DNA from: Intestinibacter sp.
GTDB taxonomy: Bacteria > Bacillota > Clostridia > Peptostreptococcales > Peptostreptococcaceae
Reading direction: 5' to 3'
Assembly (NCBI RefSeq): GCF_022780145.1
Contig: NZ_JALEXO010000053.1
Location: 1-11,317 of the forward strand
Length of the DNA stretch: 11,317 nt
The position numbers and the translations under genes were made by a program. Below the pieces are notes generated by a model. The model did not search any database. It had not been told where the DNA came from and worked only from the letters and a program-made list of their open reading frames with translations. Below are positions 1 through 5,925 of the stretch, in pieces (position 1 is the first letter of the stretch; each line of letters starts with the position of its first letter).

Positions 1-2
1 TT

Positions 3-257
3 GGTCAAGGAAATTGTTTTAATACTTATTACAAATGGGATGGATCTAAACTTTCAACAATAATGTCTTCTAGGTCAGTTGAAGAATACAATTCTAATGG
101 ATACTTTGAATACAAATATTATATAAATGATAAAAAAGTTACTTTATCAAAATACAAAAGTTCAATTGCTCCTTATGAAAAAGGACTTAAATCTGTAAAT
201 GTACAAAACTCATATAAAGTTACAGATTCTGTTATGAGAGATAAATTATTAAAGTAA
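3..257 (+). CDS. C-terminal fragment of an unrecognised protein (5' end outside window)
   Basis: The reading frame is open from the first base of the window to a TAA at 255-257, giving 84 visible residues with no start needed. The internal ATG at 63 has no Shine-Dalgarno sequence, and the codons before it read as ordinary protein (GQGNCFNTYYKWDG...), so this is the tail of a longer gene rather than a 64-residue gene. The tail is rich in Tyr, Ser, Asn and Lys and holds short polar turns such as YFEYKYYINDKK, a composition common in secreted proteins or lipoproteins of clostridia. I recognise no domain and assign no function. It converges on ssrA and ends about 55 bases before a shared terminator hairpin. 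Confidence 0.7.
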   Translation, partial: GQGNCFNTYYKWDGSKLSTIMSSRSVEEYNSNGYFEYKYYINDKKVTLSKYKSSIAPYEKGLKSVNVQNSYKVTDSVMRDKLLK

Positions 258-311
258 TGTAAAATAATTTGTGCTTATTATAAAAATGAAAATAAGTTTA
301 TAACTTTAAAT

Positions 312-348
312 AAAAAAACTACTAAGTCATAAACTTAGTAGTTTTTTT
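312..348. terminator. Bidirectional rho-independent terminator between the partial gene and ssrA
   Basis: A perfect 10-bp stem, ACTACTAAGT (318-327) with ACTTAGTAGT (333-342), closes a 5-base loop and is flanked by an A-run (312-317) and a T-run (343-348). It therefore works as a terminator on both strands, for the plus-strand gene ending at 257 and for ssrA on the minus strand. A second small hairpin, ATCCTC (349-354) with GAGGAT (361-366), lies between it and the tmRNA 3' end and may belong to the tmRNA 3' trailer. Confidence 0.85.
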
Positions 349-371
349 ATCCTCGTTTTTGAGGATTTAAC

Positions 372-726
372 TGGTGGAGATGAGGGGAGTCGAACCCCTG
401 TCCGCAAGCCCATTCCTCGCTGCATCTACGTGTGTAGCCATCTGATTTAAAATCTCGCCTCCGATGTCGTCCAGTGGCAAACTACATCATCGGCCAGCCC
501 CAATTATTCTACTTCAAGTCGAGACAACCAAGAAGCAGTTCCCTGCATAGATGATGTCCAGTCTTAACCGGCAGGAGGGCTAAGAGGGACAAGCAGCCAA
601 AATTAAGCTGCTAAAGCGTAATCTTCGTTTGCGTTTATTTTAATTCCCCAGGTTTTACGTGATCTAGAGGAGTAACACGACACGCAGCCTCAAGTTCCAA
701 ACCCACGTCGAAACCTTTACACCCCC
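372..726 (-). ncRNA. ssrA: tmRNA (transfer-messenger RNA)
   Basis: This RNA frees ribosomes stalled on mRNAs without a stop codon: charged with alanine, it enters the A site with SmpB, then serves as the template for a degradation tag. The ends are set by pairing. The 5' GGGGGUG (726-720) pairs over 7 bp, with two G-U pairs, with CAUCUCC next to the encoded 3' ACCA that ends at 372. The T arm is visible as stem AGGGG (399-395) and CCCCT (387-383) around the loop TTCGACT. The tag frame is described separately. The length of 355 nt is usual for a one-piece bacterial tmRNA. It lies directly downstream of smpB, its protein partner, with its own promoter. The gap between that promoter and the mature 5' end implies a leader of about 70 nt, probably removed by RNase P. 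Confidence 0.96.
603..632 (-). other. ssrA: tmRNA tag-peptide reading frame (ANEDYALAA-stop)
   Basis: Within the tmRNA, the minus strand reads GCA AAC GAA GAT TAC GCT TTA GCA GCT TAA, encoding ANEDYALAA. The C-terminal ALAA is the usual ClpXP-recognised degron end, and the frame closely resembles the E. coli tag ANDENYALAA but is one residue shorter. I placed the resume codon at GCA (632-630) by analogy with the E. coli RNA. The frame stays open upstream (K-I-N), so the exact resume codon is inferred. Confidence 0.85.
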
Positions 727-804
727 ATGGATGTTTTAAGTCTTGAGACTTTTGCAAACGCCTATCTACCATCTGTATTCAATTGTTTTATGTTCTGTAT
801 TAAT

Positions 805-833
805 AATATAATACTTTTTTACTAAAAAATCAA
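805..833 (-). promoter_or_regulatory. Sigma-A-type promoter of ssrA
   Basis: On the minus strand there is a -35 TTGATT (833-828), a 17-bp spacer and a -10 TATATT (810-805). Transcription would begin near 798, about 70 nt before the mature tmRNA 5' end at 726. The promoter lies wholly between smpB and ssrA, so tmRNA can be made independently of smpB. Confidence 0.7.
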
Positions 834-848
834 TGTTATATTTTACAT

Positions 849-871
849 CTGGAAGAATTAATATCTTCCAG
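849..871 (-). other. Stem-loop spanning the smpB stop codon
   Basis: CTGGAAGA and TCTTCCAG form a perfect 8-bp stem (871-864 with 856-849) around the loop TATTAAT. One arm codes the last smpB residues and the loop holds the TAA. No U-run follows on the minus strand, so it is not a typical intrinsic terminator. It could protect or process the smpB mRNA 3' end; that role is an inference. Confidence 0.5.
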
Positions 872-1316
872 TCATTTCTCTTTCAATACGTCTTTGGGCG
901 TCTTTTTTCGCCATGTCTTGACGTTTGTCGTAAAGCTTTTTACCTTTTGCTAGAGCTAGTTCGACTTTGACCTTGCCGTTTTTTAGGTACATGCTAAGTG
1001 GGATTAGTGAGTACCCCTTGATAGTTGTAGCTCCTATTAGCTTTCTTATTTCTGATTTGTGAAGAAGAAGCTTTCTTGGTCTCATAGGGTCTAGCTTGTA
1101 GAAGCTGTTTCCTTGTTCGTATGGGCTTATATGAACTTGTTTTAAGAAAACTTCGGAATTATCCACAGATGCAAATCCGTCCTTTAGATTGACTCTGCCC
1201 ATTCTAAGTGATTTAACCTCTGTACCCTTTAGTTCTATTCCACATTCATATGTTTCTTCTATAAAATACTCATGTCTTGCCTTTTTGTTTGTTGCTAAAT
1301 TTTTAGTTCCTGCCAT
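858..1316 (-). CDS. smpB: SsrA-binding protein SmpB
   Basis: SmpB binds the tRNA-like part of tmRNA and, with it, enters stalled ribosomes; its C-terminal tail occupies the empty mRNA channel. The 152-residue length is typical. Seen in the sequence are the conserved N-terminal barrel strands with GTEVKSLR (31-38) and KDGFA (45-49), the HISPYEQGN loop (62-70), the LAKGKKLYDKR block (122-132), and a basic tail rich in Lys, Arg and Gln (130-152) that would lie in the mRNA path. The start is the ATG at 1316, six bases after AAGGTG; the longer frame starting with GTG at 1325 would begin inside that ribosome binding site. It lies just upstream of ssrA, as expected for its partner RNA. In many relatives rnr is the immediate upstream gene, but here a hydrolase intervenes. 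Confidence 0.96.
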   Translation of the reverse strand: MAGTKNLATNKKARHEYFIEETYECGIELKGTEVKSLRMGRVNLKDGFASVDNSEVFLKQVHISPYEQGNSFYKLDPMRPRKLLLHKSEIRKLIGATTIKGYSLIPLSMYLKNGKVKVELALAKGKKLYDKRQDMAKKDAQRRIEREMTGRY

Positions 1317-1322
1317 ACATCT

Positions 1323-1328
1323 CACCTT
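1323..1328 (-). promoter_or_regulatory. Ribosome binding site that sets the smpB start
   Basis: AAGGTG on the minus strand ends six bases before the ATG at 1316. The alternative GTG start (1325-1323) is part of this very element and so cannot be the true start. Confidence 0.8.
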
Positions 1329-1349
1329 CTTCTCTATTTCTTATAAATT

Positions 1350-1358
1350 ATTATATCA
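1350..1358 (-). promoter_or_regulatory. Probable smpB promoter (extended -10)
   Basis: The minus strand reads TGATATAAT (1358-1350), a perfect TATAAT preceded by the TGn extension, about 22 bases upstream of the smpB ribosome binding site. No good -35 is present at 16-18 bp; a TTTACA lies 20 bp upstream. Extended -10 elements can work without a strong -35. This promoter would make smpB independent of the genes before it. Confidence 0.55.
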
Positions 1359-1470
1359 TATATAACGATTAAACGTGTAAATATCAATTCATTATTTTTA
1401 AACTGAACTATAATTTACCATACATTATTAATTTCGTCAAGCCGTGCAAACTTATAAAATAATTTTTTAC

Positions 1471-1523
1471 AAAACAAAAGGATGAACTATCCATTCTAAG
1501 AAAATTTCATACATAATTCATCC
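1471..1523 (-). terminator. Possible terminator after the alpha/beta hydrolase
   Basis: On the minus strand GGATGAA (1523-1517) can pair with TTCATCC (1486-1480), followed by TTTTGTTTT (1479-1471). The 7-bp stem with a 30-base loop is weaker than a classic terminator, but the position, about 50 bases after the hydrolase stop, and the U-rich tail fit. The rest of the 250-base gap between the hydrolase and smpB shows only the smpB promoter. Confidence 0.4.
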
Positions 1524-1574
1524 AAAAATATATACCTATTATTTAATTGTAAATATCCACTATTTGCAATATTC

Positions 1575-2498
1575 CTAAATTCTTTTCATATGTTTTTCAA
1601 AAAATTCATCGATCAAATTTATAACCTCGTCTTGCCAAAATCCAGGTCCACAGTGGTCTTGTCCCATAACTTTATAAATACTACTTTCCTTTCCTTCTGC
1701 CAATAATTTTTCATGAAGCATAGCACTTTGTTCAAACGGAACTATTCTGTCCTTGCTGCCGTGGAAAATTATTATTGGAGGTATATCTCTACCTTTTGTT
1801 ATGTAATTTAGGACATTTGCCTTTTGGGCCTTATCCGCATGCTTTATAACGTCCAATTTTCCTATTAATATTCCAACTGGGCTATCTGCAACCGTATAGT
1901 CAGCCGTAGTCGGAGCCTCATTCATTCTTGTTATATCTGTCGGTGCGTAGAAGTCAACTATTCCATTTACTTTGTCTGAGTATTCACTGTAGTCATCGGT
2001 ATCTAGTTCTGTTACACCGCTAGTTATTCCCGTTATCAAAGCTACATGTGCTCCTGATGAGTCTCCCCATAAAAATATATTGTCCTTATCAATTTTATAC
2101 TCTGATGCGTGTTTTCTTAAAAACCTGATAGCCGTTTTGATATCTTGCACTTGTGCTGGGAAAGGCGCGTCCTCTGCTGATCTGTATTGAACAATTGCAA
2201 CTATGTACCCCTTATCTGCAATTTTTGATAGGTTGCCTATGTTTAAATATAATTTCTGTTTTATCCAACCTGAACCTTGTACGAATACTACACATGGCAG
2301 TTTTTCCATATGCTCTACAGTATAGTAAGGCATTAGAAATTGTAATTTTAGACTTTTTCCATCTCTTTCTACATAATTTACATATCTTTTACATACTACT
2401 GATGTAACATCATCGTCAAATTCGATTACATTCATCCCCTTTGTAACTGTTGTAGATTCTGGAAAGTCTTCATAACTATATTCTATCGGATCTACCAT
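1575..2498 (-). CDS. Alpha/beta hydrolase, esterase/lipase-like (HSL/BD-FAE type), substrate unknown
   Basis: This is a 307-residue cytoplasmic hydrolase with no signal peptide. The fold is shown by the strand-turn VVFVQGSGW (71-78) at the oxyanion-hole position, the segment VQYRSAEDAPFPAQVQDIKTAIRFLRKH (103-130) typical of the esterase/lipase and feruloyl-esterase-like families, the nucleophile elbow GDSSG (145-149, Ser147), the acid loop HGSKDRIVP (246-254, Asp250) and the histidine loop GQDHCGPGFW (279-288, His282). The catalytic triad is thus complete. The oxyanion motif reads QGSG instead of the HGGG usual in hormone-sensitive-lipase-like enzymes. Start: ATG at 2498, seven bases after GGAGG; the frame extends to a TTG at 2516, but that lies before the ribosome binding site. 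It sits between rnr and smpB with its own signals, so a link to RNA quality control is unlikely. Carboxylesterase, acetyl-xylan or feruloyl esterase, or peptidase activity are all possible. Confidence 0.85.
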   Translation of the reverse strand: MVDPIEYSYEDFPESTTVTKGMNVIEFDDDVTSVVCKRYVNYVERDGKSLKLQFLMPYYTVEHMEKLPCVVFVQGSGWIKQKLYLNIGNLSKIADKGYIVAIVQYRSAEDAPFPAQVQDIKTAIRFLRKHASEYKIDKDNIFLWGDSSGAHVALITGITSGVTELDTDDYSEYSDKVNGIVDFYAPTDITRMNEAPTTADYTVADSPVGILIGKLDVIKHADKAQKANVLNYITKGRDIPPIIIFHGSKDRIVPFEQSAMLHEKLLAEGKESSIYKVMGQDHCGPGFWQDEVINLIDEFFEKHMKRI

Positions 2499-2505
2499 TC
2501 TCATT

Positions 2506-2510
2506 CCTCC
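2506..2510 (-). promoter_or_regulatory. Ribosome binding site that sets the hydrolase start
   Basis: GGAGG on the minus strand ends seven bases before the ATG at 2498. An ATG only one base after it and the TTG at 2516 are badly placed, so the protein most likely begins MVDPIEYSYE. Confidence 0.75.
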
Positions 2511-2520
2511 ATTCAATGCA

Positions 2521-2548
2521 TCTATATATTTACCTAAAAATAAATCAA
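2521..2548 (-). promoter_or_regulatory. Weak candidate promoter of the hydrolase
   Basis: TTGATT (2548-2543), a 16-bp spacer and TATAGA (2526-2521) lie on the minus strand. Transcription would start only a few bases before the GGAGG at 2510, giving a very short leader. The -35 overlaps the U-tract of the rnr terminator. The match is moderate. Confidence 0.33.
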
Positions 2549-2607
2549 AAAATAAAGGAATATTATAAATGTAAATATTAACAATTACATTTTTATAATA
2601 TCCCTTT
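2547..2607 (-). terminator. Rho-independent terminator of rnr
   Basis: A long AT-rich hairpin lies 36 bases after the rnr stop. AAAGG (2554-2558) pairs with CCTTT (2603-2607), continuing with ATATTATAA (2560-2568) against TTATAATAT (2593-2601) and an ATGTAA/TTACAT inner stem. On the minus strand it is followed by a U-rich stretch (2552-2547), so it should end rnr transcription and isolate the hydrolase from rnr. Confidence 0.7.
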
Positions 2608-2642
2608 CAGAAATTTTTATCAACTATTTTTAATATATTTAC

Positions 2643-4784
2643 CTATTCTTGAGAATCTTTTTGATTTACAAGCTCGAAGTCTATTTCTCTAAAGTCTACA
2701 TTCACCTTGCTGACCTTGATTCTAACTTGGTCACCTATTCTAAATACCTTCTTAGTTCTCTCTCCAATTAATGAATACGTATCTTCATTATAATTGTAGA
2801 AATCATCATTCATATCTACCATTCTGACTAAACCTTCTACAGTATTTTCAAGCTCTACAAACATTCCAAATGAAGTCACACTAGAAACTATTCCGTCGTA
2901 TTCTTCACCGACTCTATCCTCCATGTAAACTGCTTTATAGTAATCGTGTACATCTCTCTCAGCTAAATCAGCTTCTCTTTCTCTCTCTGAAGACTGGTTA
3001 GATGCGTACTCTACTATATTTGCAAGCTGTTCACTTCTCTTTTCTGTTAGCTTTCCGTTTAACTGTTCTTTTATTATTCTGTGTATTTGTAAATCTGGAT
3101 ATCTTCTTATCGGCGATGTAAAGTGGCAGTAATATTGTGCCGCTAAACCAAAATGTCCTACGCATTGAGGGGCATATCTAGCCTGTCTCATACTTCTAAG
3201 CATGATTGTGCTGATTGCTTGTTCCTCTGGCTTTCCTTTTATTAATCCTAACACTCTTTGTATTTCCTTAGGATGTATTTCGTCTAAATCACCTTTGAAC
3301 GAATATCCAAAAGTCGCTATGAATTTATTCAAAGTTTCCATCTTCTCTGCTGCAGGTATCTCATGTATTCTATAGACAAATGGTACAGCTAGCCAGAAGA
3401 AATGTTCAGCCACTGTTTCATTAGTTACAAGCATGAATTCTTCTATCATTCTATTAGATATTCTTCTCTCGTATGACTTGATATCTACTACTTTTCCTTC
3501 TGAATTTAATATTATCTTTGATTCAGGGAAATCAAAATCGATTGAGCCTCTTCTAGCTCTTCTTTTCATAAGAATCTTAGCTAGTTCTTCTGCATGCTTG
3601 AAGTCGTCTACTAAGCTAGCAAAAGTATTTTTTAGCTTTTCGTCGTCCTTTTCTAATATATCAGAGACCTCTGTGTAAGTCATTCTAGCCTTTGAATTTA
3701 TCACAGATTCTGCTATATCGTATTTTATAACCTTTCCATCTGCATTTATTTCCATAAATACTGATAGAGTTAATTTATCTTCAAAAGGATTTAAACTGCA
3801 AACTCCATTTGATAACTGCTTTGGAAGCATTGGTATTACTTTATCCACTAGATAAACTGATGTCGCCCTCTTTAGCGCCTCTTTGTCTAGCTTAGAGTGT
3901 TCTCTTACGTAGTGAGATACATCTGCAATATGTACTCCTAATTTGTAATTTCCACTTGGCAACACTTCTATTGATACGGCATCGTCTAAGTCCTTCGCAT
4001 CGTCGCCATCTATTGTAAAAGTCCTTAAATCTCTCAAATCAAGTCTTCTAGCTATTTCCTCTTCTGGTATTGGAATACTCACACGTTCAGCTTCATCTAT
4101 TACCTTTTGTGGGAATTCCTCAGGAAGTCCGTGAGCTCTTATTATAGAATCTATCTCTACTCCACGTTCTCCTTTTTGACCAATTACTTCGATTATTTTA
4201 CCTTCTGGTTTTCTGCCTTCTATAGGCCACATAGTTATCTTACAGACTACCTTATCATTGTCCTTTGCTCCAGAGAAAAGCTTATTTGGAATGTAAATGT
4301 CTTGATTGAATTTCTTATCGTCTGGAACGACAAATCCAAAGTTCTTGTTAGATTGGAAAAGACCTATTATAGTATCGGTTTCTCTTTTTATTACCTTTAC
4401 TATAGCTCCTTCTGCTCTTCTTCCTTCTGTCGCAGGTTTTGTTATTTCGGCCATAACTCTATCGCCATTCAAAGCTCCATTTATATCTTCTGGATTTATG
4501 AATAAATCTTGTACAAATTCTTCATCTGATTCGACAAATCCAAACCCTCTTCTATGAGATACAAACTTTCCTACAAAATATCCCATAGCACTTGGTGCCA
4601 TAACTCTTCCTTTTTTTGTTATGACTATATATCCATCGTTTTGTAATTCTTCTAAAAAATTGTCAAACATCGGCTTTTCACAAGAGTGAATGTCAAATAT
4701 CAATGCCAATTCTTCTTTTTTTAGAGGATGGTATGCTTTGTCGTTTATTAGACCTAGTAACTTTTCTCTTATTTCTGGTGTCAT
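2643..4784 (-). CDS. rnr: Ribonuclease R (3'-5' exoribonuclease, RNB family)
   Basis: RNase R degrades RNA processively from the 3' end, including structured RNA and the non-stop mRNAs released by trans-translation. The 713-residue protein has the full domain order: a winged-helix-like N terminus (1-65), two cold-shock domains (about 68-130, with RRGFGFVESDEEFVQDLFI; about 138-200, with NFGFVVPDDKKFNQDIYI), the RNB catalytic domain with the metal-binding aspartates in TIDGDDAKDLDDAV (257-270) and the late signature HFTSPIRRYPDLQIHR (554-569), and a C-terminal S1 domain (about 625-705, GIVSSVTSFGMFVEL). The family's basic Lys-rich tail is short here. The start is the ATG at 4784, seven bases after GGGAGG; the longer frame from 4805 reads through that site. 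It is normally next to smpB and secG, but both neighbours are displaced here. No strong own promoter was found in the 188-base gap upstream, only an isolated TATAAT (4851-4846). Confidence 0.97.
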   Translation of the reverse strand: MTPEIREKLLGLINDKAYHPLKKEELALIFDIHSCEKPMFDNFLEELQNDGYIVITKKGRVMAPSAMGYFVGKFVSHRRGFGFVESDEEFVQDLFINPEDINGALNGDRVMAEITKPATEGRRAEGAIVKVIKRETDTIIGLFQSNKNFGFVVPDDKKFNQDIYIPNKLFSGAKDNDKVVCKITMWPIEGRKPEGKIIEVIGQKGERGVEIDSIIRAHGLPEEFPQKVIDEAERVSIPIPEEEIARRLDLRDLRTFTIDGDDAKDLDDAVSIEVLPSGNYKLGVHIADVSHYVREHSKLDKEALKRATSVYLVDKVIPMLPKQLSNGVCSLNPFEDKLTLSVFMEINADGKVIKYDIAESVINSKARMTYTEVSDILEKDDEKLKNTFASLVDDFKHAEELAKILMKRRARRGSIDFDFPESKIILNSEGKVVDIKSYERRISNRMIEEFMLVTNETVAEHFFWLAVPFVYRIHEIPAAEKMETLNKFIATFGYSFKGDLDEIHPKEIQRVLGLIKGKPEEQAISTIMLRSMRQARYAPQCVGHFGLAAQYYCHFTSPIRRYPDLQIHRIIKEQLNGKLTEKRSEQLANIVEYASNQSSEREREADLAERDVHDYYKAVYMEDRVGEEYDGIVSSVTSFGMFVELENTVEGLVRMVDMNDDFYNYNEDTYSLIGERTKKVFRIGDQVRIKVSKVNVDFREIDFELVNQKDSQE

Positions 4785-4791
4785 AAAAGAG

Positions 4792-4797
4792 CCTCCC
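4792..4797 (-). promoter_or_regulatory. Ribosome binding site that sets the rnr start
   Basis: GGGAGG on the minus strand is followed by seven bases and the ATG at 4784. The upstream in-frame ATG at 4805 would place this site inside the coding sequence (codons for K-G-G), so the shorter 713-residue product is preferred. Confidence 0.8.
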
Positions 4798-4972
4798 TTT
4801 ATCATATTTAAAATATTTATCTATCTTTCACATTCAAATAAATATATTATATACTTTATTCGCCTTTAAAGATATATTTTTCCTTTATTTTTAATATTCT
4901 TTTATTATTTACTTTATTATATTTTATATGCAGGAAAAACTCTATATTTAATAAATTACTACAGCCTAATTC

Positions 4973-5665
4973 CTACTTATCAAGTATATCCTTTAATCCA
5001 AAGCTATCTATAGTATGTATAATATGAAGACTCATGGCAGTCTTAGCTCCCTCTGCGTTTCTGTCCTTCATAAAATCCATGATCATCTTGTGGTCCTTCA
5101 AAGTAAGCTCTGTCGCCTTTTCGTACTGTTTAGATAATATGACGCTTTCGTTTATTGCCTTACTTATAATAGGAACTAATTCCTTCATAAAGGAATTTCT
5201 GCTCGCCTTAGCTATGGCGTTGTGAAATAGCTGCTCTGCTTCTGTGCGGTCCTCATCGTTTTGTATTTTTTTTTCTATTATTTCTCCGTAATTTAGTATT
5301 TTTTCTATTTCGTTGTCGCTGGCTCTCTTCGTAGCATAATACGCTGCCATCGGCTCTATTATCAACCTCATTTCTAGTAAATCTGCCAAATCAGAATTAC
5401 TTCCTTTTAAATTGCCTAAAGTGAAATTATCGACCTCATCGCTTTTTACAAAAGTGCCCTTTCCTCTTTTTATTTCAACTATATCCTGTAAAACTAACAT
5501 CTTTATAGCTTCTCTCAACGTCGTTCTGCTTACATTTAAGAGTGCTGATAGTTCATTTTCATTTGGTAATTTATCACCTACTTTAAATTTTTTCTTAACT
5601 GTTATCATATCTAAAATCTCGTCAGCAGCCTGTTCTGACAGAGATTGCGATCTGTTGTAATCCAT
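4973..5665 (-). CDS. GntR family transcriptional regulator, FadR subfamily (FCD domain)
   Basis: This 230-residue one-component regulator has an N-terminal winged helix-turn-helix (about 8-75) with the GntR hallmarks GDKLPNENELSALLNVSRTTLREAIKML (30-57) and RGKGTFV (67-73). It continues into a C-terminal all-helical FCD ligand-binding domain (about 93-222). FCD domains usually bind small organic acids with a metal held by Asp and three His; here His148 (in QLFHNAIAKAS), His192 (in LKDHKMIMD) and His214 are present, and Glu144 replaces the common Asp. Start: ATG at 5665 after AAGGAG, which leaves the short N-terminal arm typical of the subfamily; an upstream in-frame ATG at 5716 has no good site. 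The gene diverges from ilvD and shares a spacer rich in repeats, so it most likely controls ilvD and itself. The ligand is unknown; an acid related to the IlvD substrate or product is a fair guess. Confidence 0.92.
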   Translation of the reverse strand: MDYNRSQSLSEQAADEILDMITVKKKFKVGDKLPNENELSALLNVSRTTLREAIKMLVLQDIVEIKRGKGTFVKSDEVDNFTLGNLKGSNSDLADLLEMRLIIEPMAAYYATKRASDNEIEKILNYGEIIEKKIQNDEDRTEAEQLFHNAIAKASRNSFMKELVPIISKAINESVILSKQYEKATELTLKDHKMIMDFMKDRNAEGAKTAMSLHIIHTIDSFGLKDILDK

Positions 5666-5674
5666 TATTTTTAA

Positions 5675-5680
5675 CTCCTT
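5675..5680 (-). promoter_or_regulatory. Ribosome binding site that sets the gntR start
   Basis: AAGGAG on the minus strand lies nine bases before the ATG at 5665. The ATG at 5716 has only GGAAAA in front of it and would add 17 Lys- and Asn-rich residues not expected in this family. Confidence 0.7.
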
Positions 5681-5743
5681 AGCTATATTATTGTCTTTAT
5701 TTTTAAATTTATTCATTGTTTTCCAATTTTTATTTATTTTTTA

Positions 5744-5772
5744 TTGACATCATATGTTAAATGTATTAGTAT
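5744..5772 (+). promoter_or_regulatory. Sigma-A-type promoter of ilvD
   Basis: A consensus -35 TTGACA (5744-5749) is followed by a 17-bp spacer and TAGTAT (5767-5772). Transcription would start near 5779 and give an ilvD leader of about 147 nt. Copies of the octamer ACATCATA overlap both the -35 and the -10, so a repressor bound there would block RNA polymerase. Confidence 0.6.
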
Positions 5773-5777
5773 GATGT
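5747..5777. promoter_or_regulatory. Candidate GntR operator: inverted repeat ACATCATA-n15-TATGATGT
   Basis: ACATCATA (5747-5754) and its exact reverse complement TATGATGT (5770-5777) face each other across 15 bases and cover the -35 and -10 of the ilvD promoter. The centre-to-centre distance of 23 bases is about two helix turns, so both halves lie on one DNA face. Position beside a divergent GntR gene makes the regulator the likely binder; that is an inference. Confidence 0.5.
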
Positions 5778-5800
5778 TATATAATTTATAAAGAAATAAT

Positions 5801-5808
5801 ACATCATA
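5801..5808. repeat. Third ACATCATA copy, at the gntR -10
   Basis: This is a third exact copy of the octamer found twice in the ilvD promoter. It touches the gntR -10 hexamer (5796-5801) and lies just downstream of the predicted ilvD start, in the same orientation as the first copy. It may let one regulator control both directions. Confidence 0.5.
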
Positions 5809-5811
5809 ATA

Positions 5812-5824
5812 TTGATAATATCAA
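5812..5824. promoter_or_regulatory. 13-bp perfect palindrome over the gntR -35
   Basis: TTGATAATATCAA is fully symmetric around A5818 and includes the whole -35 of the gntR promoter. GntR-family dimers often bind short palindromes of this size, so it is a second candidate operator, for autoregulation. In AT-rich DNA a chance origin is possible. Confidence 0.4.
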
Positions 5825-5925
5825 GAGTTTTTAAAATAAAAAACCTTCATTATAAGTTATATAAATTTGAATAAAAAAATTTTAACATTGAATGAATATT
5901 TTTCGATTATAGGGGGATAATAGAA

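Larger units (their letters stand above)
5796..5824 (-). promoter_or_regulatory. Sigma-A-type promoter of the gntR regulator
   Basis: On the minus strand there is TTGATA (5824-5819), a 17-bp spacer and TATTAT (5801-5796), each hexamer one base off consensus. Transcription would start near 5789. The promoter lies on the ilvD side of the ilvD promoter, so each transcript runs over the other promoter. The gntR leader would be about 124 nt. Confidence 0.55.

Noticed and set aside
4107..4505. 132-codon open frame on the plus strand inside rnr
   Set aside because: It is fully antisense to a well-supported RNase R gene, has no ribosome binding site and a low-complexity Tyr/Phe/Ser-rich product; it is a shadow frame.
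4846..4851. TATAAT on the minus strand upstream of rnr as a promoter
   Set aside because: No acceptable -35 lies at 16-18 bp (the hexamer there is TATCTT) and the region is extremely AT-rich, so it was not listed as a promoter. rnr may be driven from it weakly or from upstream.
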